A stretch of 64,000 bases of DNA from Streptomyces sp. NBC_00224 (GTDB lineage: Bacteria > Actinomycetota > Actinomycetes > Streptomycetales > Streptomycetaceae): NCBI RefSeq assembly GCF_041435195.1, contig NZ_CP108106.1:1612001-1676000 (forward strand), given 5' to 3'. The position numbers and the translations under genes are program-made. The notes under the pieces were generated by a model. It saw only the letters and a program-made list of their open reading frames with translations. It had not been told where the DNA came from and searched no databases. Position 1 is the first letter of the stretch, and each line of letters begins with the position of its first letter. Shown here piece after piece: positions 6,492-15,468 of this stretch.

Positions 6492-8117
6492 GTGGAGTAC
6501 AACCTTGCCGACCTGTTCGAGTCGGTCGTCGACGTGGTCCCCGACCGCGAGGCACTGCTCTACCTCGACCACCCGGGCACGGGCGCGGAGCGCCGGCTGA
6601 CCTACGCGCGGCTGGACGCCGCCGCCAACCGGATCGCCCACCACCTGATCGACAGCGGCATCGGGCCGGGCGAGCACCTGGGGCTCCATCTGTACAACGG
6701 CGTCGAATACCTCCAGACCGTGCTCGGCTGCCTCAAGGCCCGGATCGTCCCGGTCAACGTCAACTACCGCTATGTCGAAGACGAGTTGGTCTATCTCTAC
6801 CGGGACGCCGATCTGGCGGCGCTGGTCTTCGACGCGGAGTTCACCGAGCGCGTGGCGGGCGCGCTGCCGCACACCGGGAAGCTGCGCCATCTCGTACGGG
6901 TGGGGGAACCGCCCCAGGGTGCGCCCGCGCTGGACGCGGTGCCGTTCGCCGAGGCCGAGGCGGCCGGGTCCGACGGGCGCGGGTTCGCACCCCGCTCGCC
7001 CGACGACCTCTTCATCATCTACACCGGCGGCACCACCGGCATGCCCAAGGGCGTGATGTGGCGCCAGGAGGACCTGTTCTTCTCGGGGCTCGGCGGCGGC
7101 GCCCCGACGGGCGAGCCGGTCGCGCGCCCCGAGGAACTGGCCGAGCGGGTCGCGGCGGGCGGCGAGGGCATCACCTTCTTCCCCACTCCCCCGCTGATGC
7201 ACGGCACCTCCACGCTCACCGCGTTCATCGGCTTCAACTTCGGCCAGCGCGTCGTCATCCACCGCAAGTTCGTGCCCGAGGAAGTCCTGCGGACGGTGGA
7301 GAAGGAGAAGGTCACCAGCATGTCTCTGGTCGGGGACGCGATGCTGCGCCCGCTCATCGACGCGCTGAGCGGTCCGATGAAGGGCACCGACTGCTCCTCC
7401 ATGTTCAGCGTCTCGTCGTCCGGCGCGATCATGTCGGAGACGGTCCGCGCCCAGTTCAGCGCACTGGTCCCGACCGCGATGCTGCTCAACAACTTCGGCT
7501 CGTCCGAGTCCGGGTTCAACGGCACCGCCACCGACGACTCCGGCCCCGACAAGGGCTTCCGGCTGCGCGTCAACTCCCGTACGGCGGTGGTCGACCCGGC
7601 CACCCACGAGCCGGTGAAGCCCGGCGAGCCCGGCCGGATCGCCCAGCGCGGCCATGTGCCGCTCGGCTACTACAACGACCCGGCGAAGACCGCCGAGACC
7701 TTCTTCCAGCGGGGCGACGAGCGCTGGGTGCTGCTCGGCGACATGGCCACGGTCGACGAGGACGGCATCGTCACGGTCCTCGGGCGGGGCTCGCAGTGCA
7801 TCAACACCGGCGGCGAGAAGGTGTATCCGGAGGAGGTCGAGCAGGCGCTCAAGTCCCATCCGGACGTGTACGACGCGCTGGTCGCCGGGGTGCCGGACAC
7901 CACGTGGGGCAACCATGTCGCGGCCGTGGTGCAGCTGCGCGAGGGCGCCGAGGAACCGACCCTCGACGACATCCAGAGCCACTGCCGCACCCGGCTCGCG
8001 GGGTACAAGGTGCCGCGCCAGCTGGTGATCGCCCCGAGTATCCAGCGCTCACCCAGCGGCAAGGCGGACTACCGCTGGGCGCGGTCGGTGGCCGTTGCGG
8101 AGTCCACGGCGGGGTGA
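6492..8117 (+). CDS. fadD19: Acyl-CoA synthetase, FadD19-like (steroid side-chain CoA ligase family)
   Basis: A 541-residue ANL-superfamily enzyme that would activate a carboxylate by adenylation and thioesterify it to CoA. Seen: the P-loop-like YTGGTTGMPKGVMW near residue 176, GSSESGFNGT, DMATVDEDG, and the C-terminal hinge and lysine region ending SPSGKADYRWA. HHLIDSGI, VNVNYRYVEDELVYLY and INTGGEKVYPEEVE follow FadD19, which ligates CoA to C-24-branched sterol acids. Start GTG 6492 has AGGAGG just upstream; an in-frame ATG at 6453 lacks one. Its stop lies 2 bases from the stop of the convergent hydrolase gene. Confidence 0.88.
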   Translation: MEYNLADLFESVVDVVPDREALLYLDHPGTGAERRLTYARLDAAANRIAHHLIDSGIGPGEHLGLHLYNGVEYLQTVLGCLKARIVPVNVNYRYVEDELVYLYRDADLAALVFDAEFTERVAGALPHTGKLRHLVRVGEPPQGAPALDAVPFAEAEAAGSDGRGFAPRSPDDLFIIYTGGTTGMPKGVMWRQEDLFFSGLGGGAPTGEPVARPEELAERVAAGGEGITFFPTPPLMHGTSTLTAFIGFNFGQRVVIHRKFVPEEVLRTVEKEKVTSMSLVGDAMLRPLIDALSGPMKGTDCSSMFSVSSSGAIMSETVRAQFSALVPTAMLLNNFGSSESGFNGTATDDSGPDKGFRLRVNSRTAVVDPATHEPVKPGEPGRIAQRGHVPLGYYNDPAKTAETFFQRGDERWVLLGDMATVDEDGIVTVLGRGSQCINTGGEKVYPEEVEQALKSHPDVYDALVAGVPDTTWGNHVAAVVQLREGAEEPTLDDIQSHCRTRLAGYKVPRQLVIAPSIQRSPSGKADYRWARSVAVAESTAG

Positions 8118-8119
8118 CC

Positions 8120-9646
8120 TCAGATCCCGAACTCCCTTAGTTCCGCGACGAATTCGTCCGGCCGGACCGCGTGGGCCGAGTGACCGGCGTCGATGGTGAC
8201 GAGGCGGCCGCCGGGGATGCGGGCGGCCATCTCGGCGATCCGGGCCTGGATCTCGATCCCGCCGGACTCGCCGCCCGCGACCAGCAGGGTCGGCACGGTG
8301 AGCTCGGCGAGCCGCTCGCGCCAGGCCGGGTCGGGCGCGTTCAGCTGGGCATTGGTGTCGGCGACCACCGGCCAGTCGAACGCGAGCTCCTCGTCGGGCC
8401 GCGCCACGAACCCGCGCGGCGGATCCAGCGGCACGAACGCGGGTGGCTCCTCCAGGACCAGCCGCCCGACCAGCTCGGGCGCGTCCTGGGCGAGCAGCAG
8501 CGCGGCCGCGCCGCCCATGGAGTGGCCGACCACGTCGGCGCCGGCCAGGCCGAGCGCGTCGACGAAGCCGCGCAGGTCGTCGCGGAACCCCTCGAACGAG
8601 TAGCGGCCGGGCCAGTCGCTGAGACCGTGGCCGCTCAGGTCGAGCGCGTACACCCGGCGCGTCGCGGCGAGCCGTTCGGCCACCTCCGTCCAGTGCGCGC
8701 CCGATCCGCCGCGCCCGTGCGCCAGCACGACGGGCGGTGCGGAGGCGTCGCCCCAGGTCCGGTAGGCGAGCCGGACGCCTGAGTCGGTCCGTACGCTGTG
8801 GACACCGGGCTCCAGGAACGCCGCGACCGTACGGGCGAAGTCGCCGGGCGCGTCCACCCACGGGAAGTGCCCGGCGCCCGGCAGCACGGCGGCCTCGCCG
8901 TGCGGGAAGAGCGCGGCGAGCCGGGATGCGAGCGCGGGCGTGGGGCCGCCGTCGTACTCCCCGGCCAGGACCAGCACGGGCGCTTCCACGGCCGCGAGCG
9001 CCTCGGTGGTGGCGGCCGGGTCGAAGACCCCGTCCTCGTCGTGGACGGCAGCCGCTTCCCGGTTGGCCCCGGAGCCGGCGGCGGCCGCGTGCGCCCGGGC
9101 GGCCGCGTCCCAACGCCCGTACGTGAACGGCTCGATGGCGGACCGGACCTCGTCGAAGTCGCGCCCGCCCCAGATCTCCTCGAAGGCGGCCCGCCCCTGC
9201 GGATACCAGCTCTCGCCCTCGCGCAGCGCCACCGCGCCGCGCCAGTCGTCCTCGGTGACGGGGAGGCCGACGGCCCGGGTGCCGGGCGTGACCAGGACGA
9301 GCGAGCCGATCCGGTGCGGGTGGGCGGCCGCGTAGAGCGTGGCGAGGTTGCCGGCGGCCGAGTGCCCGAGGAGGTCGACCTCCGCCAGGCCGAGGTGCTC
9401 GCGCAGCGCCTCCACGTCGTCGACCAGCCGGTCGCAGCGGTACGAGGACACGTCGTCCGGCACCGCCGAGTCACCCGTGCCCCGCTGGTCGAGCAGGACC
9501 AGTTGGCGGTGGATGTCGAGGCCGCCCAGGTCGCCCAGGTAGGCGGAGGCCCACGCGGGCCCGCCGGGCAGACAGATCAGCGGCTTCCCCGCCCCCACCA
9601 GATGGTAGGCGAGCTCGGTCCCGTCGTACGCGGTGAACTTCGGCAT
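8120..9646 (-). CDS. Two alpha/beta-hydrolases fused in one chain
   Basis: A 508-residue single frame that contains two complete alpha/beta-hydrolase domains. Domain 1 (about 1-270) resembles proline-iminopeptidase-type enzymes: oxyanion region LPGGPAWAS, DQRGTGDS, nucleophile GHSAAGN, then GAGHFPW with the likely catalytic His. Domain 2 (about 275-508) has AHGRGGSGAHW, DLSGHGLSDWP, nucleophile GHSMGGAAA and DAGHSAHA. Both triads appear intact. Such proteins are normally about 270-300 residues and single-domain, so this is a tandem fusion. ATG 9646 has GAGGA upstream. Substrates unknown. Confidence 0.85.
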   Translation of the reverse strand: MPKFTAYDGTELAYHLVGAGKPLICLPGGPAWASAYLGDLGGLDIHRQLVLLDQRGTGDSAVPDDVSSYRCDRLVDDVEALREHLGLAEVDLLGHSAAGNLATLYAAAHPHRIGSLVLVTPGTRAVGLPVTEDDWRGAVALREGESWYPQGRAAFEEIWGGRDFDEVRSAIEPFTYGRWDAAARAHAAAAGSGANREAAAVHDEDGVFDPAATTEALAAVEAPVLVLAGEYDGGPTPALASRLAALFPHGEAAVLPGAGHFPWVDAPGDFARTVAAFLEPGVHSVRTDSGVRLAYRTWGDASAPPVVLAHGRGGSGAHWTEVAERLAATRRVYALDLSGHGLSDWPGRYSFEGFRDDLRGFVDALGLAGADVVGHSMGGAAALLLAQDAPELVGRLVLEEPPAFVPLDPPRGFVARPDEELAFDWPVVADTNAQLNAPDPAWRERLAELTVPTLLVAGGESGGIEIQARIAEMAARIPGGRLVTIDAGHSAHAVRPDEFVAELREFGI

Positions 9647-9759
9647 GATCGTGATCCTCACAGCCCGTGGTGGTCGGGCCAAGGGGTTTTCGCGGAGAGC
9701 GCGAACGGCAGCGCGATCGGCAGCACGGCCGACGCGGTGAAGCACGTTGTCCACAGGCC

Positions 9760-9819
9760 TTGACGGTGCGGTTCGGTGGCTGGATTACTGAACCCGAGCA
9801 GATCTACCGAATGATCGGT
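9760..9819 (+). promoter_or_regulatory. paaK promoter region with inverted-repeat operator
   Basis: A possible -35 TTGACG (9760-9765) is followed after 18 bases by ATTACT (9784-9789). Downstream, ACCGA-ATGA-TCGGT (9806-9819) is an inverted repeat placed to block transcription of paaK. TetR-type repressors (PaaR) control phenylacetate genes in other bacteria; which protein binds here is not known. Confidence 0.45.
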
Positions 9820-9866
9820 CGTCCGATTTCGGGCGGAGTGACGACCGGCGAGGACGGGAGCGGCCC

Positions 9867-11147
9867 ATGGAACCCCTGCTGGACGCGGCGGAACGGCTGA
9901 GCCGGGCGGAGCTGGAGGCGCTCCAGCTCGACCGGCTGAGAGCTTCGCTGCGCCATGCGTACGACAACGTGGGCTTCTACCGGGAGGCGTTCGACAAGGC
10001 GGGCATACGGCCCGAGGACTGCCGTTCGCTCGCGGACCTCGCCCGCTTCCCGTTCACCACCAAGGCGGATCTGCGCGACCACTACCCGTTCGGGATGTTC
10101 GCGGTCCCCGACTCCGAGGTCCGCCGCATCCACGCCTCCAGCGGCACCACCGGCCGCCCGACGGTGGTCGGCTACACCGAGCGCGACCTGGACACCTGGG
10201 CGGACGTGGTGGCCCGCTCCCTCCGCGCGGCGGGCGCCAGACCCGGCCACAAGGTCCATGTGGCGTACGGATACGGGCTGTTCACGGGCGGCCTGGGCGC
10301 GCACTACGGGGCGGAGCGGCTCGGCTGCACGGTGATCCCCGCGTCCGGCGGCATGACGGCCCGCCAGGTCCAGCTGATCCAGGACTTCCGGCCCGAGATC
10401 ATCATGGTGACCCCCTCGTACATGCTGACCATCCTCGACGAGTTCGAGCGACAGGGCGTCGATCCCCGGGCGACCTCGCTCAAGGTCGGGATCTTCGGCG
10501 CCGAGCCGTGGACGGAGGAGATGCGCCGCGAGATCGAGGAGCGCTTCGCCATCGACGCGGTCGACATATACGGGCTCTCGGAGGTGATCGGGCCCGGTGT
10601 GGCGCAGGAGTGCGTGGAGACCAAGGACGGGCTGCACATCTGGGAGGACCACTTCTACCCGGAGGTCGTCGATCCGCTCACCGGCGAGGTGCTGCCCGAG
10701 GGCGAGCGGGGCGAGCTGGTCTTCACCTCGCTCACCAAGGAGGCCATGCCCGTGATCCGCTACCGGACACGGGATCTGACCCGGCTGCTGCCGGGCACGG
10801 CGCGGGTCTTCCGGCGGATGGAGAAGGTGACCGGCCGCAGCGACGACCTGGTGATCCTGCGCGGGGTGAACCTCTTCCCCACCCAGATCGAGGAGATAGT
10901 GCTGCGCACGCCCGGCCTCGCCCCGCACTTCCAGCTGCGGCTCACCAAGGAGGGCCGACTGGACGCGCTGACGGTACGGGTGGAGGCGCGCGCCGATACC
11001 TCGCCCGAGCAGCGTGACGCGGCCGCGCGGTCGATCGTCTCGGCGGTGAAGGACGGCATCGGGGTCTCGGTGGCGGTGGAGATCGTCGACCCCGACACCA
11101 TCGAGCGGTCGGTGGGCAAGTTCAAACGGATCGTGGATCTGCGCTGA
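9867..11147 (+). CDS. paaK: Phenylacetate-CoA ligase family protein
   Basis: A 426-residue PaaK-type adenylating enzyme: LRHAYDNVGFYREAFDKAGI at the N-terminus, the phosphate-binding HASSGTTGRPT near residue 92, IYGLSEVIGPGVAQEC, VIRYRTRDLT and the C-terminal VGKFKRIVDLR. PaaK makes phenylacetyl-CoA from phenylacetate, ATP and CoA in the cytoplasm, the entry step of aerobic phenylacetate breakdown. No paaABCDE oxygenase genes are nearby, so the enzyme may instead feed another aryl-CoA route. Start ATG 9867 follows GGGAG. Downstream is a dispersed repeat with a terminator-like hairpin. Confidence 0.9.
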   Translation: MEPLLDAAERLSRAELEALQLDRLRASLRHAYDNVGFYREAFDKAGIRPEDCRSLADLARFPFTTKADLRDHYPFGMFAVPDSEVRRIHASSGTTGRPTVVGYTERDLDTWADVVARSLRAAGARPGHKVHVAYGYGLFTGGLGAHYGAERLGCTVIPASGGMTARQVQLIQDFRPEIIMVTPSYMLTILDEFERQGVDPRATSLKVGIFGAEPWTEEMRREIEERFAIDAVDIYGLSEVIGPGVAQECVETKDGLHIWEDHFYPEVVDPLTGEVLPEGERGELVFTSLTKEAMPVIRYRTRDLTRLLPGTARVFRRMEKVTGRSDDLVILRGVNLFPTQIEEIVLRTPGLAPHFQLRLTKEGRLDALTVRVEARADTSPEQRDAAARSIVSAVKDGIGVSVAVEIVDPDTIERSVGKFKRIVDLR

Positions 11148-11149
11148 GC

Positions 11150-11229
11150 GCTCCGCTGGAAGTGCGGTGATTCGGCTGCGGGCCGTCTGTGGCTGGTCGC
11201 GCAGTTCCCCGCGCCCCTCAAGGGCGCGG
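11150..11229 (+). repeat. Dispersed intergenic repeat, copy B
   Basis: Shares 49 of 51 bases (11150-11200) with copy A at 5474-5524 and ends in the hairpin CCGCGCCC-CTCAA-GGGCGCGG (11209-11229). Placed just after paaK, it may double as its transcription terminator. The rest of the gap to 11376 shows only a TTGACA (11285-11290) that could be a -35 element for the acylase gene. Confidence 0.85.
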
Positions 11230-11376
11230 TACCGCACCGGACTTCCACAAGCCTGCTTGGGGCGCTGCGGGCCGGGCCTGAGTGTTGACAGGCGTGCGCC
11301 GGGCTGACTGAGTGGCTGGCGGCACTTCGTGTGTCACGAGCAACCACCTGTGTCACCCCCTGAGTTGGGAGGAACG

Positions 11377-13824
11377 TTGGCTCTCCGCGCCCGCACCGCC
11401 ACCCGCACCCTCACCCTCACCCGGATCAGGCGCCTCGCGCTGGTCGGCATCGCCATGCTGACCGCATCGGCGTCGCTGTCCCCCACGGCCTCGGCCGCGT
11501 CAGGCGACCGCGAACACCACCCCTCCGGCGGCGGCCTCTCCGCCGTCATCCGGTACACCGAGTACGGCGTTCCGCACGTCCTCGCCAGGAGTTACGCCGA
11601 CCTCGGCTTCGGCACCGGTTACGCCCAGGCGGCCGACCAGGTGTGCACTCTGGCCGACGGGTTCGTCACGCTGCGCGGAGAGCGGTCGAAGTGGTTCGGC
11701 CCGGACGCGGCTCCCGACGGCTCGCTCTCCGCCGCCACCAAGAACCTCTCCAGCGACCTGTACTTCACCTCCGTACGCGACTCCGGCACGGTCGAGAAGC
11801 TGCTGGCCACCCCCGCGCCCACCGGGCCGAGCCACCAGTCCAAAGAGCTGATGCGCGGCTGGACGGCGGGCTACAACGCCTGGCTGAAGCAGCACCGCAT
11901 CACCGACCCCGGGTGCGAGGGCGCGGCCTGGGTGCGCCCGGTGACCCTCGTCGACGTGGCCGCACGCGGCTTCGCGATATCCGTGCTCGGCGGGCAGGGG
12001 CGCGTCACCGACGGCATCACCGCCGCACAGCCGCCGACCGCCGCCTCCACACCTGCGGCGCCCGACCCCGCCGACAGCGCGCGGGCCACCCAGCGGCTGT
12101 TCGCCGCCGACCAGGCCGACATGGGCTCCAACGCCGTCGCCTTCAGCGGCGCCGCCACGGCCGACGGGCGCGGACTGCTGCTCGGCAACCCGCACTACCC
12201 CTGGCACGGCGGCCGCCGGTTCTGGCAGATGCAGCAGACCATCCCCGGAGAGCTCAACGTCTCCGGCGCGGCCCTGCTCGGCACCCCGACCATGAGCATC
12301 GGCTTCAACGACAAGGTGGCCTGGAGCCACACCGTCGCCACCGGCGTCACGCTCAACCTCCACCAGCTGACCCTCGACCCGGCCGACCCGACCGCCTACC
12401 TCGTGGACGGCACCCGTGAGCGCATGACCCGGCGCTCGGTGACGGTCCCGGTGAAGGGCGGCGCGCCGGTGACGCGCACCCAGTGGTGGACGCGGTACGG
12501 GCCGGTGGTCACCGCGCTCGGCCCGACGGTGCCGCTGCCCTGGACCAGCACCACGGCGTTCGCGCTGAACGACCCCAACGCCCTCAACCTGCGCGCCGCC
12601 GACACCGGTCTGGGCTTCTCCAAGGCGGGGAGCACCGACGACGTCCTCAAGACGCTGCGCCGCACCCAGGGCCTGCCCTGGGTGAACACCGTGGCCGCCG
12701 ACGCGCACGGGCACTCCCTGTTCACCCAGTCGCAGGTGCTCCCCCGGATCACCGACGAGCTGGCCGCGCGCTGCTCGACCCCGCTGGGCAAGGCGCTCTA
12801 CCCGGCGTCGGGCGTGGCCGTCCTCGACGGTTCGCGCGGCGACTGCGCCCTCGGCTCGGACCCGGACGCGGTCCAGGCCGGGGTCTTCGGGCCCGCCCGG
12901 ATGCCGGTGCTCAAGGACGCCGCGTACGCGGAGAACTCCAACGACAGCGCCTGGCTGACCAACGCCGACCATCCGCTCACCGGTTACGAGCGGATCTTCG
13001 GCACCATCGCCACGCCGCGCTCACTGCGCACGCGCGGCGCCGTCGAGGACGTCGCGGCCATGGCCGCGAAGGGACGGCTCACCGTCGCCGACCTCCAGCG
13101 CCAGGAGTTCGCCGACCGGGCGCCCGCCGGGAACCTGGCGGCCGCCGACACGGCCAAGGCCTGCGCCGCGCTGCCGGGCGGCACCGCGACGGACAGCAGA
13201 GGCAAGGCCGTCGACGTCTCCGGGGCGTGCGCCGTGCTGGCCGGCTGGGACCGTACGGTGGACGCCAGGAGCCGGGGCGCGCTGCTCTTCGACCGCTACT
13301 GGCGCAAGCTGACGGCGGCGGTCCCGGCGTCCGAGCTGTGGAAGGTGCCGTTCTCGGCCGCCGACCCGGTGCACACGCCGAACACCCTCAACACCGCCTC
13401 GCCCGGCGTCGCCCGGGCACTCGCCGACGCGGTGGGCGAGCTGCGCGCGGCCGGCATCCCGCTCGACTCGGCGCTGGGCGACCACCAGTACGTGGTGCGC
13501 GACGGCAGGCACCTGCCCGTCTCCGGCGGGACGGAGGCCCTCGGCGTCTGGAACAAGGTCGAGGGGATATGGGACCCGGCCCGCGGCTACTCGGAGGTGT
13601 CCACCGGATCCAGCCACATCCAGGCGGTCGGCTGGGACGGCGGCAAGTGCCCCGTCGCCCGCACCCTCCTCACGTACTCCCAGTCGGAGAACGTCCTCTC
13701 CCCGCACTACAGCGACCAGACGAAGCTCTACTCACAGCGGCGCTGGGTCACCTCGCGCTTCTGCGAGCGGGACATCCTCTCCTCGCCCGCCCTGCGGGTC
13801 GTCCGGGTGCGCGAGCACCGCTGA
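11377..13824 (+). CDS. Secreted Ntn-hydrolase acylase (penicillin/acyl-homoserine-lactone/lipopeptide acylase family)
   Basis: An 815-residue precursor. The N-terminus has a basic region and hydrophobic stretch (RIRRLALVGIAMLTASAS) ending at an ASA-type signal cleavage site. ADMGSNAVAFSG holds the autoproteolysis point; Ser251 would become the new N-terminal catalytic residue of the beta chain. Other family blocks: YTEYGVPHVLARSYADLGFGTGYAQA, GNPHYPWHG, TPTMSIGFNDKVAWSHT, and AENSNDSAWLTNADHPLTGYE in the beta chain. These enzymes hydrolyse amide bonds to acyl side chains outside the cell. I take TTG 11377 because GGGAGGA lies just upstream, although the spacing is short; a GTG at 11350 lacks a ribosome site. 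Confidence 0.85.
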   Translation: MALRARTATRTLTLTRIRRLALVGIAMLTASASLSPTASAASGDREHHPSGGGLSAVIRYTEYGVPHVLARSYADLGFGTGYAQAADQVCTLADGFVTLRGERSKWFGPDAAPDGSLSAATKNLSSDLYFTSVRDSGTVEKLLATPAPTGPSHQSKELMRGWTAGYNAWLKQHRITDPGCEGAAWVRPVTLVDVAARGFAISVLGGQGRVTDGITAAQPPTAASTPAAPDPADSARATQRLFAADQADMGSNAVAFSGAATADGRGLLLGNPHYPWHGGRRFWQMQQTIPGELNVSGAALLGTPTMSIGFNDKVAWSHTVATGVTLNLHQLTLDPADPTAYLVDGTRERMTRRSVTVPVKGGAPVTRTQWWTRYGPVVTALGPTVPLPWTSTTAFALNDPNALNLRAADTGLGFSKAGSTDDVLKTLRRTQGLPWVNTVAADAHGHSLFTQSQVLPRITDELAARCSTPLGKALYPASGVAVLDGSRGDCALGSDPDAVQAGVFGPARMPVLKDAAYAENSNDSAWLTNADHPLTGYERIFGTIATPRSLRTRGAVEDVAAMAAKGRLTVADLQRQEFADRAPAGNLAAADTAKACAALPGGTATDSRGKAVDVSGACAVLAGWDRTVDARSRGALLFDRYWRKLTAAVPASELWKVPFSAADPVHTPNTLNTASPGVARALADAVGELRAAGIPLDSALGDHQYVVRDGRHLPVSGGTEALGVWNKVEGIWDPARGYSEVSTGSSHIQAVGWDGGKCPVARTLLTYSQSENVLSPHYSDQTKLYSQRRWVTSRFCERDILSSPALRVVRVREHR

Positions 13825-13829
13825 CGTCC

Positions 13830-13865
13830 GCGCGGCCCGCCGTCCGCCGTCCGCGCGGGCCGCGC
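13830..13865. terminator. Hairpin between convergent genes
   Basis: Inverted repeat GCGCGGCCCGC (13830-13840) and GCGGGCCGCGC (13855-13865) in the gap between the acylase gene and the convergent acyl-CoA synthetase gene. No T-run, as is usual in Streptomyces. Confidence 0.55.
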
Positions 13866-13908
13866 CGGAGGCTCACACCGGGAGGTGGCGCCCCCTGGGG
13901 CAGGCGGT

Positions 13909-15468
13909 TCACATCGCCCGCTCGTGGCCCTCCCAGTACGGCTCGCGCAGCCGTCGCTTGTAGAGCTTGCCGTTGGGGTCGCGCGGCATGGCCGCGATGA
14001 AGTCGACGGACTTGGGGCGCTTGTAGCCCGCGAGCCGTTCCTCGCAGTGGGCGAGGATCTCGGTGGCGAGCGCGTCGCCCGGCTCGTGCCCGGGCGCCGC
14101 TTCGACGACCGCCTTGACCTCCTCGCCCCAGTCCGTGTGCGGGATGCCGAACGCGGCGGCGTCGGCGACGGCCGGGTGGGTGAGGAGCGCGGCCTCGATC
14201 TCGGCCGGGTAGATGTTGACCCCGCCCGAGATGATCATGTCGATCTTGCGGTCGCGCAGGAAGAGGTAGCCGTCCTCGTCGAGGTAGCCGAGGTCGCCCA
14301 CGGTGAAGAAGTCCCCGATGCGGTTCTGCCGTGTCTTGGTCTCGTCCTTGTGGTAACTGAAGCCGCCCGTCGACATCTTCATGTAGACGGTGCCGAGCTG
14401 ACCGGAGGGCAGCCGGTAGCCGTCGTCGTCGAAGACCGCGAGTTCGCTGATGGGCCACGCCTTGCCGACCGTGCCCGGCTTCTTGAGCCAGTCCTCGGCC
14501 GTGGCGAACGCCCCGCCGCCCTCGCTCGCCGCGTAGTACTCCTCCACGCAGCTCCCCCACCACTCGATCATCGCCCGCTTCACATGGTCGGGGCAGGGGG
14601 CCGCGCCGTGGATGGCGTGCCGCAGCGAGCCCACGTCGTAGCGCGCTCTCACCCCCTCGGGCAGCGAGAGGAGCCGGTGGAACTGGGTCGGCACCATGTG
14701 CGTATGGGTGCAGCGGTACGCGTCGATCAGGCGCAGCATCTCCTCGGGCGTCCACCTGTCCATCAGGACCAGCGGATGCCCGATGTGCAGGGACGCGCCC
14801 GCGAACTGGAGCACGGCCGTGTGGTAGAGCGGCGAGCAGACCAGATGGACGTTGTCGTCGAACGGCTTGATGCCGAAGATGCCCAGGAAGCCGCCGAGGT
14901 AGGACTCCTCGGGAAGCTTGCCGGAGAGCGGGCGCCGGATGCCGCGGGGGCGGCCGGTGGTGCCCGAGGTGTAGTTCATGACCCAGCCCAGGGTGCGCCC
15001 CTCGGGCACGGACTCGGGCTGCCCGTCGAGGAGTTGGCCGTACGGGCGGAATCCCGCCACCTCGCCCACCGCGTACCGGTGGCTGCCCGGCAGCTTCGCC
15101 TCGTCGGCGGCGGCGGTAGCCGCCTCCGCGAACCGCTCGTGGGCGATGAGGACCTTGGCGCCGGAGTCCGCGACGATCCACGCGATCTCGGGCCCGACCA
15201 GATGGTGGTTGACGGGGACGAGATAGAACCCGGCCTGGGAGGCGGCCAGATACGCGGTGAAGAACTCGACCCCGTTGGGCAGGACGACGGCGAACGCGTC
15301 GCCCTGTTCGAGTCCGGCCGCGCGCAGCCCGTGCACCAGCTGGTTGACGGCGGCGTGCAGCCGCCCCGCCGTCCAGCGCTCGCCGTCGGGCGCGGTGAGC
15401 ACCACCCGGTCGGGGTCGGCCGCGGCCTGCGCCCAGAACCCGTTGGGCGGCTGCTGGGAGTCGGTCAT
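13909..15468 (-). CDS. fadD: Acyl-CoA synthetase (FadD family)
   Basis: A 519-residue AMP-forming ligase: VMNYTSGTTGRPRGIRRPL (ATP phosphate loop), VEEYYAASEGG, GDLGYLDEDGYLFLRDRKIDMIISGGVNIYP (core hinge region) and the C-terminal PNGKLYKRRLREPYW with the likely catalytic Lys. It would activate a fatty or related acid to its CoA ester. The ATG 15468 overlaps the stop of the upstream nitronate-monooxygenase-like gene as ATGA and has AAGGAG, so the two are translated together. Substrate class not resolved; it is clearly distinct from the FadD19-like enzyme. Confidence 0.88.
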   Translation of the reverse strand: MTDSQQPPNGFWAQAAADPDRVVLTAPDGERWTAGRLHAAVNQLVHGLRAAGLEQGDAFAVVLPNGVEFFTAYLAASQAGFYLVPVNHHLVGPEIAWIVADSGAKVLIAHERFAEAATAAADEAKLPGSHRYAVGEVAGFRPYGQLLDGQPESVPEGRTLGWVMNYTSGTTGRPRGIRRPLSGKLPEESYLGGFLGIFGIKPFDDNVHLVCSPLYHTAVLQFAGASLHIGHPLVLMDRWTPEEMLRLIDAYRCTHTHMVPTQFHRLLSLPEGVRARYDVGSLRHAIHGAAPCPDHVKRAMIEWWGSCVEEYYAASEGGGAFATAEDWLKKPGTVGKAWPISELAVFDDDGYRLPSGQLGTVYMKMSTGGFSYHKDETKTRQNRIGDFFTVGDLGYLDEDGYLFLRDRKIDMIISGGVNIYPAEIEAALLTHPAVADAAAFGIPHTDWGEEVKAVVEAAPGHEPGDALATEILAHCEERLAGYKRPKSVDFIAAMPRDPNGKLYKRRLREPYWEGHERAM

